From Brevundimonas albigilva (GTDB lineage: Bacteria; Pseudomonadota; Alphaproteobacteria; Caulobacterales; Caulobacteraceae): DNA of 64,000 nucleotides. Numbering within the stretch: position 1 is the first letter of the stretch; each line of letters opens with the position of its first letter. Both the position numbers and the translations under genes were made by a program. The stretch lies in assembly GCF_023503965.1 (NCBI RefSeq), contig NZ_CP097298.1, forward strand, positions 2,745,001 to 2,809,000. Direction: 5' to 3'. The notes below the pieces were generated by a model, which saw only the letters and a list, made by a program, of their open reading frames with translations, did not search any database and was not told the origin of the DNA. Below are positions 19,271 to 28,754 of this stretch, piece by piece.

Positions 19271-20050
19271 GTGGTTGATGTCTTCGAGCAGGTCGAGGAG
19301 GAGCTCCGCTCCGACCGGTATAAGCGCCTGGCCCGCACCTGGCTGCCCGTCGCGGCCGTGGTCGTGATCGTCGCGCTGATCGGCGCGCTGGGTTGGTGGG
19401 GCTGGGACAGCTATCAGTCCAATCGCGCCGCCAAGGGCGCCGAGGCCTATGATCGCGGCCTGGAAGCCCTGCGCGAAAGCAAGCCCGCCGACGCCCGCGC
19501 CGCCTTCCAGGAAGCGGTCGAGCAGGGCAACGGCGCCTATAAGGCCCTGGCCCTTCAGCAGCAGGCCGCCCAGGCCCTGGACGCCAACAAGGTTCCCGAC
19601 GCGGTGCGCCTGTTCGACGAATCCGCCAAGGCGACGCGCGACCCGATCCTGTCCGACACGGCTTCGCTCAAGGCCGCGTGGCTGCTGATGGACACCGCGC
19701 CGCTGGCCGAGTTGGAAAGCCGCCTGACCCCGCTGGCCGAGGACGACCGCCCGCTGCACGCCTTCGCCCAGCATGCGCTGGCCCTGGCCCGCCTCCAGCA
19801 CGGCAAGGCGGCCGAGGCCCGCTCGGCTTTGGTGGTGCTGCAACTGGGCCAGGACGTGCCCGACGCCATCCGCCAGCAGGCCCAGGCGGCCATCGCCATG
19901 ATCGATTCCGGCACGGTCGCCGCCCTGCCCAAGATCGTCGACGCCGCCAAGGCCGCGCCGCCGCCCGCCGCGCCGCAAGTCGCGCCCGCATCGCAGGCTG
20001 CATCCCCGGCCTCGGCCCCGGCCCCGGCCGCTGCGCCGACCCAACAGTGA
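19271..20050 (+). CDS. YfgM-like tetratricopeptide protein
   Basis: The 259-residue protein has an N-terminal cytosolic head (VDVFEQVEEELRSDRYKRL), one membrane segment (about 28-48, WLPVAAVVVIVALIGALGWW), then TPR-like helices (about 55-215) and a Pro/Ala-rich tail. This is the TPR_21 layout of YfgM, an inner-membrane protein that contacts SecYEG and periplasmic chaperones. The GTG start gives the family N-terminus. It is followed by bamB and der, the conserved yfgM-bamB-der order. Confidence 0.85.
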   Translation: MVDVFEQVEEELRSDRYKRLARTWLPVAAVVVIVALIGALGWWGWDSYQSNRAAKGAEAYDRGLEALRESKPADARAAFQEAVEQGNGAYKALALQQQAAQALDANKVPDAVRLFDESAKATRDPILSDTASLKAAWLLMDTAPLAELESRLTPLAEDDRPLHAFAQHALALARLQHGKAAEARSALVVLQLGQDVPDAIRQQAQAAIAMIDSGTVAALPKIVDAAKAAPPPAAPQVAPASQAASPASAPAPAAAPTQQ

Positions 20051-20073
20051 CGTCACCGGACAGGACGCCTTCG

Positions 20074-21459
20074 ATGAACCGAGCTCTGAAAGTCGCGCTG
20101 GTCTGCGGCGTCGCCCTGACGGTCGCGTCGTGCGGCGCCGTGCGCCGGTCCCTGCCGTTCGGCCTGGGTCGCAGCGACCAGCCCCAGGCCACGGCGACGG
20201 AGGGGCAGCGTATTTCGGTGCTGGCCTTCGACGAGCAGCTGGCGCCCTCGGCGGCCTTGGCCGGCCGCGATATCTTCCTGCCCGGCCCGCAGGCCGTGAC
20301 GGCATGGACCCAGCCCGGCGGCACGCCCGAGAACCTGGTCGAGCACGTCATCGCCGCGCCGAACTTCCAGATCGCCTGGCGCCGCGACATCGGCGCCGGC
20401 TCGGCCAATCCGGGCGACGTCATGTCCCCGGTGGTCGCCGCCGACGGCAAGATCTTCGTCTTGGACGGCCGCTCGACCGTCACGGCCGTCTCGGCCGACA
20501 CCGGCGCGGTGCTGTGGAAGGCCGACGTGAAGCCCGAGGGTCGCGATCGCGGCCGCGACAACGGCTTCGGCGGCGGCGTCGCCGTGGCCGGCGGGCGGGT
20601 GTTCGTCTCGTCGGGAACGCGCGTGGTTTCGGCGCTGGACGCCAACAGCGGCGCCGTGGTCTGGAGCCAGAACGTCGACGCCCCGGTGCACGGCGCGCCC
20701 ACGGTCGCGGGCGGCCGCGTCTTCGTGGTCGATGTCGACAGCCAGATGTTCGCCTTCGACGCCGCCACCGGCGCCCAGGCCTGGGCCTATCGCGGCATCG
20801 GCGAGCCGGCGCGGGTCCTGCGCGCCTCCAGCCCGGCGGTGACGGGCGAGACGGTGATCGCCCCCTTCGCCTCGGGCCAGCTGGTCGCCCTGCGGACCAA
20901 CAACGGCCAGCCGGTGTGGGAAGAGACCCTGTCCAACACCAGCCGCACCAGCGCCCTGTCCGAGGTGCGCGACATCGCCGGGCGTCCGGTCATCAGCCGC
21001 GGCATGGTCTATGGCGTCAGCCATTCGGGCCAGATGGCGGCCATCGACATCCGCTCGGGCCAGCCGCGCTGGCGGCTGCCCATCGTCGGCGTCAACGCCC
21101 CGCTGCCGGTCGGCGACGCGGTCTATGTCGTCTCCAAGGCCGGCGAACTGATCGCCGCCAACCGCGACACCGGCCAGGTCTATTGGACGCGCGAGCTGAA
21201 CGAGGGGCGTGTCCGCAAGGAAGGCGGTTTCCTGGGCTTCTTCGATCATGAGCTTCGCCCGCAATGGTCGGGGCCGATCCTGGCGTCGAACCGCCTGGTG
21301 ATGGTCAACTCGTTCGGCGAGGCCGTCGCCTTCGACCCGAAGACCGGCGCGCCGCAGGCGACCCTGAAGCTGGGCGCGCCCGCCTTCATCGCCCCCAGCG
21401 CCTATAACGGCGCCCTCTATGTGCTGACGGATTCCGGTCAGCTGATCTGCATCCGCTGA
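20074..21459 (+). CDS. bamB: outer membrane assembly factor BamB
   Basis: BamB is the beta-propeller lipoprotein of the BAM complex that inserts outer-membrane proteins. The 461-residue protein has a lipoprotein signal with lipobox LTVASC (Cys20), then eight PQQ-like propeller repeats. Typical repeat sequences are IFVLDGRSTVTAVSADTGA, VVSALDANSGAVVW and LYVLTDSGQLICIR at the end. ATG 20074 was chosen because the signal peptide begins there; an in-frame extension upstream overlaps the YfgM-like gene. It lies between yfgM and der as in many proteobacteria. Confidence 0.93.
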   Translation: MNRALKVALVCGVALTVASCGAVRRSLPFGLGRSDQPQATATEGQRISVLAFDEQLAPSAALAGRDIFLPGPQAVTAWTQPGGTPENLVEHVIAAPNFQIAWRRDIGAGSANPGDVMSPVVAADGKIFVLDGRSTVTAVSADTGAVLWKADVKPEGRDRGRDNGFGGGVAVAGGRVFVSSGTRVVSALDANSGAVVWSQNVDAPVHGAPTVAGGRVFVVDVDSQMFAFDAATGAQAWAYRGIGEPARVLRASSPAVTGETVIAPFASGQLVALRTNNGQPVWEETLSNTSRTSALSEVRDIAGRPVISRGMVYGVSHSGQMAAIDIRSGQPRWRLPIVGVNAPLPVGDAVYVVSKAGELIAANRDTGQVYWTRELNEGRVRKEGGFLGFFDHELRPQWSGPILASNRLVMVNSFGEAVAFDPKTGAPQATLKLGAPAFIAPSAYNGALYVLTDSGQLICIR

Positions 21460-21491
21460 CGTTTCGTCGCAAACTGGGTTAGAAGGCCGAC

Positions 21492-23120
21492 ATGGCTCTG
21501 AAGGTCGCCATTGTCGGCCGCCCCAATGTGGGCAAGTCGACCCTGTTCAACCGCCTCGTTGGCAAGCGTTTGGCGCTGGTCGACGATCGCCCCGGCGTGA
21601 CCCGCGACCGGCGCTACGCCGACGGCAATATCGGCGACATGGACCTGACGCTGATCGACACGGCCGGGTATGAGGACGTCACCGACGAAAGCCTGGAAGC
21701 CCGGATGCGCGAGCAGACCGAGGCCGCGCTGGACGACGCCGAACTGATCCTGTTCATGATGGATGCGCGCGAGGGCGTGACCCAGTTGGACCGCATCTTC
21801 GCCGAACGCCTGCGCCGCCAGCACAAGCCGGTGATCCTGCTGGCCAACAAATCGGAAAGCCAGGCCTCGGGCGGCGGTGTCGGAGAAGCGCACGCCCTGG
21901 GCTTCGGCGAGCCGGTCGCCATCTCGGCCGAGCACGGCGAGGGCATGGCCGACCTGTATCAGGCCATCGTCACCGCGTCCGAAGACATCTTCATCGAGGA
22001 AGAGGACGAGCCGGAAAAGCCGATCCGCATCGCCGTGATCGGCCGCCCGAACGCCGGCAAGTCGACCCTGATCAACCGCCTGATCGGCGACGACCGGCTG
22101 CTGACCGGGCCGGAGGCCGGCATCACGCGCGATTCCATCTCGGTCGACTGGGTGTGGGAAGACAAGAACATCCGCCTGATCGACACGGCGGGGATGCGGC
22201 GCAAGGCCCGGGTTCAGGAGAAGCTGGAGAAGCTGTCGGTCGCCGACACCATCCGCGCCATCACCTTCGCCGAGGTGGTCATCCTGGTCATGGACAAGGA
22301 CGACGCCTTCGACACCCAGGACCTGCAGCTGGCCGACCTGGTCGAGCGCGAGGGGCGGGCCCTGGTCTATGTCGCCTCCAAATGGGATCTGGAGGAGGAG
22401 CCGCAGGCGCGCCTGGCCGAGTTGAAACGGCTGGCCGAGGACAAGCTGCCCCAGCTTAAGGGGTCGCCCTTCGTCGCCCTGTCGTCGCACAGCGGCCGCG
22501 GCGTCGACCGCCTGATGCCGGCCGTACTCCAGGCCTATGACATCTGGTCGGTCAAGGTGAAGACCAAGGACCTCAACACCTGGCTGTCCATGGCCACCCA
22601 GCGCCATCCGCCGCCCGCGGTGGACGGCAAGCGGATCAAGCCCAAGTACATCGCCCAGACCAAGGCGCGTCCGCCGACGTTCGTGCTGATGGCCAGCCGC
22701 GCCTCGGCCATGCCCGACCACTACAAGCGCTATCTGATCAACTCGATCCGCGAGAGCTTCGACCTGCCGGGCACGCCCATCCGGCTGAACGTCAAGACCA
22801 GCGGGGCCAACCCCTATGTCGACGGCGGCGCCAAGTCGGGCCCGGAGCGGTTCAAGGGCGCGGCCAAGACCGCGCCGCGCCGCATCCAGAAGGCCGAAAA
22901 GGCCGAGGAGCGGCTGTCCAATCTGCCGGGCAAGGCGCTGGAGCAGAAGGCCAAGGCGGGGATCAAGCCCAAGGTGAAGCCTCTGGGCGGGTTGAAGGCC
23001 AGCGCCTCCAAGAAGTCCGGGACCAACGCCATCGTCGGCAAGGGCGCGCGTGGCGGCGCCCGTCAGGTCTCGCGCTCGGGCCGCGTCCGCAGCGGCCAGA
23101 AGGGCGGCGCCAAGCGCTGA
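21492..23120 (+). CDS. der: GTPase Der (EngA)
   Basis: Der is an essential ribosome-assembly GTPase acting on the 50S subunit. It has two tandem G domains with P-loops GRPNVGKST at 9-17 and GRPNAGKST at 184-192, each followed by DTAG motifs and NK/SKWD-type motifs, then a KH-like C-terminal domain (about 360-450). The protein is 542 residues, longer than the usual 440-490, because of a Lys/Arg-rich tail (about 460-542) typical of alphaproteobacterial forms. AGAAGG precedes the ATG. It follows bamB by 32 bases. Confidence 0.96.
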   Translation: MALKVAIVGRPNVGKSTLFNRLVGKRLALVDDRPGVTRDRRYADGNIGDMDLTLIDTAGYEDVTDESLEARMREQTEAALDDAELILFMMDAREGVTQLDRIFAERLRRQHKPVILLANKSESQASGGGVGEAHALGFGEPVAISAEHGEGMADLYQAIVTASEDIFIEEEDEPEKPIRIAVIGRPNAGKSTLINRLIGDDRLLTGPEAGITRDSISVDWVWEDKNIRLIDTAGMRRKARVQEKLEKLSVADTIRAITFAEVVILVMDKDDAFDTQDLQLADLVEREGRALVYVASKWDLEEEPQARLAELKRLAEDKLPQLKGSPFVALSSHSGRGVDRLMPAVLQAYDIWSVKVKTKDLNTWLSMATQRHPPPAVDGKRIKPKYIAQTKARPPTFVLMASRASAMPDHYKRYLINSIRESFDLPGTPIRLNVKTSGANPYVDGGAKSGPERFKGAAKTAPRRIQKAEKAEERLSNLPGKALEQKAKAGIKPKVKPLGGLKASASKKSGTNAIVGKGARGGARQVSRSGRVRSGQKGGAKR

Positions 23121-23125
23121 CGCCC

Positions 23126-23593
23126 ATGAGCGAGGGGAACGCGACGCTTCCCGCGCGGCCGACCGCCCGCTGGCTGATCCTGGACCCGCAGGGCCGGGTG
23201 CTGCTGTTCCGCTTCGTCTTCGCCGAGGGGCCGCTGTCCGGAACCGTCTTCTGGGCCACGCCCGGCGGCGGCTGCGAGCCGGGCGAAAGCTTCGAGGACG
23301 CCGCGCGTCGCGAACTGTTCGAGGAGACGGGCCTGTCCGTCGCCGATCCCGGTCCCCAGGTCGCCCGCGTCCGCGTGGCCTTTCGCCTGCCTGACGGCCG
23401 CATGGCCGACGTGGATCAGCGCTTCTTCCTGCTGCGCGCCGAGCGCTTCGTCGTCGCGCCCGGGGGCTGGACGGAAGAGGAGCGGCGCGTCCTGGTCGAG
23501 CACCGCTGGTGGACGGCGGCCGACATCCGGGCCTCCACCGAGGCGATCTGGCCCGCCGAACTGCCCGATCTCCTCGACGATCTTCGCGATTAG
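23126..23593 (+). CDS. NUDIX hydrolase
   Basis: The 155-residue protein has a complete NUDIX box at about 49-71: GGGCEPGESFEDAARREL then FEETGL, with Arg and all metal-binding glutamates present. The flanks (ARWLILDPQGRVLLFRF, TEEERRVLVEHRWWTAADI) resemble MutT-like nucleotide pyrophosphatases. The substrate is unknown. It starts 5 bases after der and is probably co-transcribed. Its stop overlaps that of the convergent SDR gene by 4 bases. Confidence 0.9.
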   Translation: MSEGNATLPARPTARWLILDPQGRVLLFRFVFAEGPLSGTVFWATPGGGCEPGESFEDAARRELFEETGLSVADPGPQVARVRVAFRLPDGRMADVDQRFFLLRAERFVVAPGGWTEEERRVLVEHRWWTAADIRASTEAIWPAELPDLLDDLRD

Positions 23594-24342
23594 ACCAGGG
23601 CTTCCGGGGACGGCTCCGACTTCCAGTCCCTGAAGGACACCGTCAGCGGCGGCGTCAGGTCGCCGCGGGCCAGTTCGACGATCAGGGGGGCGATCTCGGA
23701 CGGATGGGGCAGGCCCTGCGGGTCTTCGCCCGGATAGGCCTGGGCGCGCATCTGGGTTCGCATCCGGCCGGGATCGACGATGCTGACGCCGACCGGCGTG
23801 CTCTCGATCTCGTCGGCCCAGGCCTTCACCAGGGCTTCGGCGCCCGCCTTGGTGGCGGCGTACATGCCCCAGAAGGCGCGGGGCCTGGCCGCCACGCTGG
23901 TGGTCAGGTGGATGGCGCGCCCCGCGTCGGAGGCGCGCAGCAGCGGCTCCAGCGAACGGATCAGGCGATAGACGGCGGTGAAGTTGGTCTTTTCGACCTT
24001 GGCGAACTCGCGCGGGTCGGCGTGGGACACCGGCGTCAGGCCCGACGGCCCCATGGTCGCCGCCGCCTGGACCCAGATGTCCAGCTTCTTGAACCGCTCG
24101 AAGATGGCCCCGCCCAGCCGGTCGATGGCGCCCCCGTCCACCAGGTCGAAGGGAACCAGGGTGGCGTGCTGGCCCGTCGCGGCGAAGACGGCGTCGTCCA
24201 GCTCTTCCAGGCCGCCCTGGGTGCGCGCCGTGGCGATGACGTGGGCGCCGGCCTTGGCCAGGGCCAGGGCGCTTTCATAGCCTATGCCGCGCGAGGCGCC
24301 GACGACCAGGGCGATACGGCCGGAAAGGGGGAGTTCGGACAT
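23590..24342 (-). CDS. short-chain dehydrogenase/reductase
   Basis: The 250-residue protein has the SDR cofactor motif VVGASRGIGYES (about 13-24), the NAG-like strand QAAATMG in the position of the usual NNAG, and the active-site pattern Ser then YAATKAG (about 160-166). It is probably an NAD(P)H-dependent oxidoreductase; the substrate is unknown. The ATG has GGCGCC upstream but no clear Shine-Dalgarno. It is convergent with the NUDIX gene and follows purF on the same strand. Confidence 0.9.
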   Translation of the reverse strand: MSELPLSGRIALVVGASRGIGYESALALAKAGAHVIATARTQGGLEELDDAVFAATGQHATLVPFDLVDGGAIDRLGGAIFERFKKLDIWVQAAATMGPSGLTPVSHADPREFAKVEKTNFTAVYRLIRSLEPLLRASDAGRAIHLTTSVAARPRAFWGMYAATKAGAEALVKAWADEIESTPVGVSIVDPGRMRTQMRAQAYPGEDPQGLPHPSEIAPLIVELARGDLTPPLTVSFRDWKSEPSPEALV

Positions 24343-24409
24343 GGCGCCTGATAGCGCGCGCGAGGCCGGCCCGCCAAGCCGCTATTCGCCCGGCGCCGTC
24401 CGCCTGGCT

Positions 24410-25915
24410 TCAGGCGCTGACGAGCAGGGACAACTGCCGGGCGCCGAATTCGCGGCCGCCTTCCTCGATCTCCCGGTCCAGCAGGCGGGTCGGGTAGTCG
24501 CCGGTGAAATAGTGGTCGGTGAACTGCGGGTTGGCCTTGTCGCGGCCCGTCTCGCCCATCGCCCGGTACAGGCCGTCGATGGACAGGAAGCCCAGGCTGT
24601 CGACCTCCAGCATGTCGCGCATCTCTTCCAGCGTCTTGTTGGCCGCCAGCAGCTGCGCGCGTTCCGGCATGTCGATGCCGTAGAAGTCCGGGAACAGGAT
24701 CTGCGGGCTGGCCGAGCGCAGGTGGACCTCGGTCGCCCCCGCCGCCCGCACGGCGCGGACCAGCTTCAGCGAGGTGGTGCCGCGCACGATGGAGTCGTCG
24801 ATCAGCACCACGCGCTTGCCGGCCAGGGCCGACTTGTTGGGGCTGTGCTTCATGCGCACCCCCTTCTGACGGGCGCCCTGGCTGGGCTGGATGAAGGTGC
24901 GGCCCAGATAGTGGCTGCGGATGATGCCCATCTCGTAGGGGATGCCGCTCTCCTGGGCGTAGCCCAAGGCCGCCGGCACGCCAGAGTCCGGCACCGGCAC
25001 GACGATGTCGGCCTCCACGCCCAATTCGCGCGCCAGGCCCCGCCCCATCTCCTTCCTGACCTCATAGACCGAGCGGCCGTTCACGACCGAGTCGGGGCGC
25101 GAGAAATAGACATATTCGAACAGGCAGGGGCGGGCGGCGCGGGCGGGGAAGGGCTTGAGCGAGCGCAGGCCGCTTTCGTCGATGACGACGACCTCGCCAT
25201 GCTCGACGTCGCGCACGAAGGTCGCGCCGATCATGTCCAGGGCGCAGGTCTCGGACGCCAGCACCCAGGCCTCGCCGACCCGGCCCAGCACCAGCGGACG
25301 GATGCCCAGCGGGTCGCGGGCGCCGATCATCTTGTGCCGCGTCTGGGCGACCAGGGCGTAGCCGCCCTCGATCCGCGCCAGGGCGTCGATGAAGCGATCG
25401 ACGATCTTGGCCTTACGGCTGCGCGCGATCAGGTGGAGGATGACCTCGGAGTCCGACGTCGACTGGAAGATGGCGCCTTCGCCGACCAGCTGGCTGTGCA
25501 GGAACTTGAAGTTGGTCAGGTTGCCGTTGTGGGCGATGGCGATGCCGCCCTGGTCCAGATCGGCGAACATCGGCTGGATGTTGCGCAGAAACGATCCGCC
25601 GGCGGTGGAATAGCGGGTATGGCCCACGGCCGCCCGGCCGGGCATCCGGCCGGCCAGGTCGGCGCCGCCGAAGGCCTCGCCCACCAGGCCCTGGTGCCGT
25701 TCGGTGTAGAAGCGTTCGTCCTTGATGCTGGCGATGCCGCAGGCTTCCTGGCCGCGATGCTGCAGGGCGTGCAGGCCCAGGGCGACGACGGCCGAGCCCT
25801 CGTCCTCTTCCGCGCCCCAGACGCCGCAGACGCCGCATTCCAGGCGAAGCTGGTCGTCCTCCGGCTCGCGCCAATGTTCGCGGTGAACGACGGGATCGGC
25901 GATATGGTGGCGCAT
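24410..25915 (-). CDS. purF: amidophosphoribosyltransferase
   Basis: PurF catalyses the first committed step of purine synthesis, PRPP plus glutamine to phosphoribosylamine. The N-terminal nucleophile is Cys27 in LECGVCGVWG, exposed after propeptide removal; the glutaminase signature HALQHRGQEACGIAS follows. The C-terminal PRTase domain has VLIDDSIVRGTTS. Bacillus-type conserved cysteines for an iron-sulfur cluster seem present but were not all located. ATG 25915 was preferred (501 aa), with GGAG 8 bases upstream. An alternative GTG at 25948 overlaps the cvpA stop. cvpA precedes it, as in the common cvpA-purF pair. Confidence 0.96.
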   Translation of the reverse strand: MRHHIADPVVHREHWREPEDDQLRLECGVCGVWGAEEDEGSAVVALGLHALQHRGQEACGIASIKDERFYTERHQGLVGEAFGGADLAGRMPGRAAVGHTRYSTAGGSFLRNIQPMFADLDQGGIAIAHNGNLTNFKFLHSQLVGEGAIFQSTSDSEVILHLIARSRKAKIVDRFIDALARIEGGYALVAQTRHKMIGARDPLGIRPLVLGRVGEAWVLASETCALDMIGATFVRDVEHGEVVVIDESGLRSLKPFPARAARPCLFEYVYFSRPDSVVNGRSVYEVRKEMGRGLARELGVEADIVVPVPDSGVPAALGYAQESGIPYEMGIIRSHYLGRTFIQPSQGARQKGVRMKHSPNKSALAGKRVVLIDDSIVRGTTSLKLVRAVRAAGATEVHLRSASPQILFPDFYGIDMPERAQLLAANKTLEEMRDMLEVDSLGFLSIDGLYRAMGETGRDKANPQFTDHYFTGDYPTRLLDREIEEGGREFGARQLSLLVSA

Positions 25916-25947
25916 CGTCGGGCTCCGATGACCTGGGACTTGGGACA

Positions 25948-26544
25948 CTAGGGGGCGGCTTCGCGCGGCGAAGTAGTCCCGGATTGCGGCTGGGGCAAGG
26001 CTTCCCGATCGGAAAACCCTTTGCGTACGGAGGAATCCACCACGGGGGAGATGGCGTCGACGCCCCGGCCGATGCCGGGCAGGACCATCTGGATCGCCCG
26101 CGCGCCGAGCGCGCTGACCGGATAGGTCAGGGCGCCGTTCAGCCAGCGGGGCGTGCGTTCGCCAGGCAAGGCGGCCACGATGACGAGATGGACCGCTCCG
26201 ATCAGGATCAGGGCGCGCACGGCGCCCACGGCAAGGCCAAGCACGCGATCGAGGCCGCCCAGGGACGGATGCGCCTTGGCGCTCTTGGACAGCAGGGATC
26301 CGGCGATCCGCAGGCCGAAATAGACGACGAAGAAGGTCAGGATGGCCGCCAGCACCGTGCCGGCCCAGTCGGGATCGACCACGGCGCGCCCGGCCATGGC
26401 GGTGAAGGGCAGGGCGATCAGGGCGACCAGGGCGGCCAGCAGCGCGCTGAGCAGGGTCACGATCTCGCGGACGCCCCCGCGCACCCAGCCGGCGGCGGCC
26501 GAGAACAGCAGAACCACGATGACGAAGACGTCGTATCCGGTCAC
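25948..26544 (-). CDS. cvpA: CvpA family membrane protein
   Basis: The 198-residue protein has four hydrophobic segments (about 4-22, 30-48, 62-82, 103-125) and the CvpA pattern: YDVFVIVVLLFSAAAGWVRGGVRE at the N-terminus and GLDRVLGLAVGAVRALIL. CvpA was named for colicin V production and is linked to envelope stress and purF expression. The GTG start is supported by AGGAA upstream. A longer frame reaching into radA is spurious. It lies directly upstream of purF. Confidence 0.9.
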   Translation of the reverse strand: MTGYDVFVIVVLLFSAAAGWVRGGVREIVTLLSALLAALVALIALPFTAMAGRAVVDPDWAGTVLAAILTFFVVYFGLRIAGSLLSKSAKAHPSLGGLDRVLGLAVGAVRALILIGAVHLVIVAALPGERTPRWLNGALTYPVSALGARAIQMVLPGIGRGVDAISPVVDSSVRKGFSDREALPQPQSGTTSPREAAP

Positions 26545-26576
26545 GCGGCGGGGTTCCTGGCGGGGCTCACGGCTCT

Positions 26577-27947
26577 CTAATACCGGTTCTGCGAGATTCG
26601 TTCGACCACTTCGGACAGGCGCGTGGCCGCCGTGGTCTTCACGCCCCTGGTCTTGGCCGACAGGGGCGGGGACAGGACCTGGTCGAAGCCCAGCTTCTGG
26701 GCCTCGCGCAGACGGGCCTCGGCGCGGCCGACGCTGCGGACCTCGCCCGACAGGCCGATTTCGCCGAAGACGACGCAACCCTGCGGCAGGGGCACGTCCA
26801 GGGCCGAGCTGATCAGCGCCGCCGCCGCGGCCAGATCCGCCGCCGGCTCGTTGATGCGCAGGCCCCCCGCGACGTTCAGATAGACGTCCTTGTCCCCGAA
26901 CCCCAGGCCGCAGCGCGCTTCCAAGACCGCCAGCAGCATGGCCAGCCGGCCCGAATCCCAGCCGACCACGGCCCGGCGCGGCGTGCCGTAGGCCGAGGGC
27001 GCGACCAGGGCCTGCATCTCGACCAGCACGGGCCGCGAACCCTCGATGCCGGCGAACACGGCCGCGCCCGGCGCGCGGTCCTTGCCCTCGCCCAGGAACA
27101 GGGCCGAGGGGTTGGCGACCTCGCGCAGGCCGCTGTCGCCCATTTCGAAGACGCCGATCTCGTCGGTCGCGCCAAAGCGGTTTTTGCCGGCGCGCAGGAT
27201 GCGGAAGGGATAGCCGCGCTCGCCCTCGAAGGTCATGACGGCGTCGACCATGTGTTCGACCACCCGGGGGCCGGCGACCTGGCCGTCCTTGGTGACGTGG
27301 CCGACCAGCACCACCGCGGGGCCGCCGTTCTTGGCCAGCCGCACCAGTTCCCCGGCGCAGGCCCGCACCTGGGTGATGGAGCCCGGCCCGCTCTCGTGCA
27401 CGTCGGACCATAGCGTCTGCACCGAATCGACGATGACGATGTCGAACGTCTCGCGCTTCAGCGTGCCCAGGATGTCGCGCAGCGCCGTGGCCGCGGCCAG
27501 ATCGACCGGCGCGTCGGCCAGCCCCATCCGCTTGGCCCGGGCGCGGATCTGCTCGACCGCCTCCTCGCCGGAGATGTAGGCGACCTTGGCGCCGCGCAGC
27601 GCGGCCTTGGCCGCGACCTCCAGCAACAGGGTCGACTTGCCCACCCCCGGATCGCCCGACAGCAGAATGGCCGATCCCGGCACGACCCCGCCGCCGCAGA
27701 CCCGGTCGAACTCGGCCACGCCGGTGGCGATGCGGGGCGGCTCGGGCGTGTCGCACTGAAGCGTCTCGAACTGAAGGCCCCGGCCGCGCGCGGCGGCCGA
27801 GGCGGCCGGCTTGATGGCGCCGGGCGGGGCGGATCGGCTCTCCTCGCTCAGGGTGTTCCACTGGCCGCACGATCCGCACTGGCCGGACCATTTGCCGTGG
27901 ACCGTCCCGCAGGACTGACAGACGTAGAGGGCGGTGTCGCGAGCCAT
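26577..27947 (-). CDS. radA: DNA repair protein RadA
   Basis: RadA is a RecA-like ATPase that drives branch migration in recombinational repair. The 456-residue protein has the N-terminal zinc finger (C10, C13, C24, C27), Walker A GDPGVGKST at 98-106, the RadA-specific motif KNRFG (in AGKNRFGATDEIG), and a C-terminal Lon-protease-like domain with GLSGEVRSVGRAEARL. It precedes cvpA on the same strand with a 32-base gap. The upstream gap (27948-28114) separates it from the divergent Yip1 gene. Confidence 0.96.
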   Translation of the reverse strand: MARDTALYVCQSCGTVHGKWSGQCGSCGQWNTLSEESRSAPPGAIKPAASAAARGRGLQFETLQCDTPEPPRIATGVAEFDRVCGGGVVPGSAILLSGDPGVGKSTLLLEVAAKAALRGAKVAYISGEEAVEQIRARAKRMGLADAPVDLAAATALRDILGTLKRETFDIVIVDSVQTLWSDVHESGPGSITQVRACAGELVRLAKNGGPAVVLVGHVTKDGQVAGPRVVEHMVDAVMTFEGERGYPFRILRAGKNRFGATDEIGVFEMGDSGLREVANPSALFLGEGKDRAPGAAVFAGIEGSRPVLVEMQALVAPSAYGTPRRAVVGWDSGRLAMLLAVLEARCGLGFGDKDVYLNVAGGLRINEPAADLAAAAALISSALDVPLPQGCVVFGEIGLSGEVRSVGRAEARLREAQKLGFDQVLSPPLSAKTRGVKTTAATRLSEVVERISQNRY

Positions 27948-28114
27948 GTGGGCCTGTCTAGCAGATGCCGCGGCGGGGGCTATCCGCCCGCCGCCCGTCT
28001 GCGACCGGAACTGACGTGGGTGTGGAAATGAGACTGACTCTCAGCATCTTGCATCTATGGCCAAGCCGGGGTCAGTATGCCGCACCCTGTTCTCCCAGCC
28101 CCCGAGCGCCCTCC

Positions 28115-28744
28115 ATGACCGACCAGCCGAGCCAACCCGCCGTCGATCCCGCCCTGGTGGCGCGCGTCAAGGGCATCCTGCTTCAGCCCCGGGCGGAGTG
28201 GGAGCGGATCGACGGCGAGTTCGCCACCACCCAGACCCTGTTCACCCGCTACGCCATGATCCTGGCCGCCATCGGCCCGGTGTGCAGCCTGCTGGGCGGC
28301 CAGCTGTTGCCGATCTTCGGAATGCGGATGCCGATCACCGCGGCGCTGGTGGTGGCCGTGGTCAGCTATCTGCTGTCGCTGCTGGGCGTCTTCCTGCTGG
28401 GCCTGATCATCAACGCCCTGGCCCCCAGCTTCGGCTCGGTCCCCAGCAAGATCCAGGCGATGAAGGTGGCGGTCTATTCGTGGACGGCGGCCTGGCTGGC
28501 CGGGGTGTTCGGCCTGATTCCCATGCTGGGCGTGCTGGCGATCCTGGGCCTTTACTCCTTCTATCTGCTGTTCGTCGGCCTGCCGATCCTGATGAAGACG
28601 CCGGAAGACAAGAAGGTCGGCTATTTCATCGTCACGCTGATCCTCAGCATCGTGGTCTATTTCATCATCAGCGCCGTGATCGGCAGCATCAGCATGATGT
28701 TCGTGGCCAGCACGGCGGCGATGAGCGGCCTGGCCGGTCTCTGA
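28115..28744 (+). CDS. Yip1 domain membrane protein
   Basis: The 209-residue protein starts with a short cytosolic region (VDPALVARVKGILLQPRAEWERI) that is typical of bacterial Yip1 proteins. Five hydrophobic segments follow between residues about 45 and 205, with GVFGLIPMLGVLAILGLYS and YSFYLLFVGLPILMKTPEDK as family-like blocks. Function is unknown. ATG 28115 was chosen because the conserved cytosolic head starts there; an in-frame upstream extension is not conserved. It is convergent with alr, 10 bases apart. Confidence 0.85.
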   Translation: MTDQPSQPAVDPALVARVKGILLQPRAEWERIDGEFATTQTLFTRYAMILAAIGPVCSLLGGQLLPIFGMRMPITAALVVAVVSYLLSLLGVFLLGLIINALAPSFGSVPSKIQAMKVAVYSWTAAWLAGVFGLIPMLGVLAILGLYSFYLLFVGLPILMKTPEDKKVGYFIVTLILSIVVYFIISAVIGSISMMFVASTAAMSGLAGL

Positions 28745-28754
28745 CCCGCCGGCG

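Noticed and set aside
25948..27891. 647-codon minus-strand frame joining CvpA to a radA-overlapping region
   Set aside because: Only the last 198 codons resemble a protein (CvpA). The remainder is an out-of-frame reading of radA, and a GTG with a ribosome site marks the true start.
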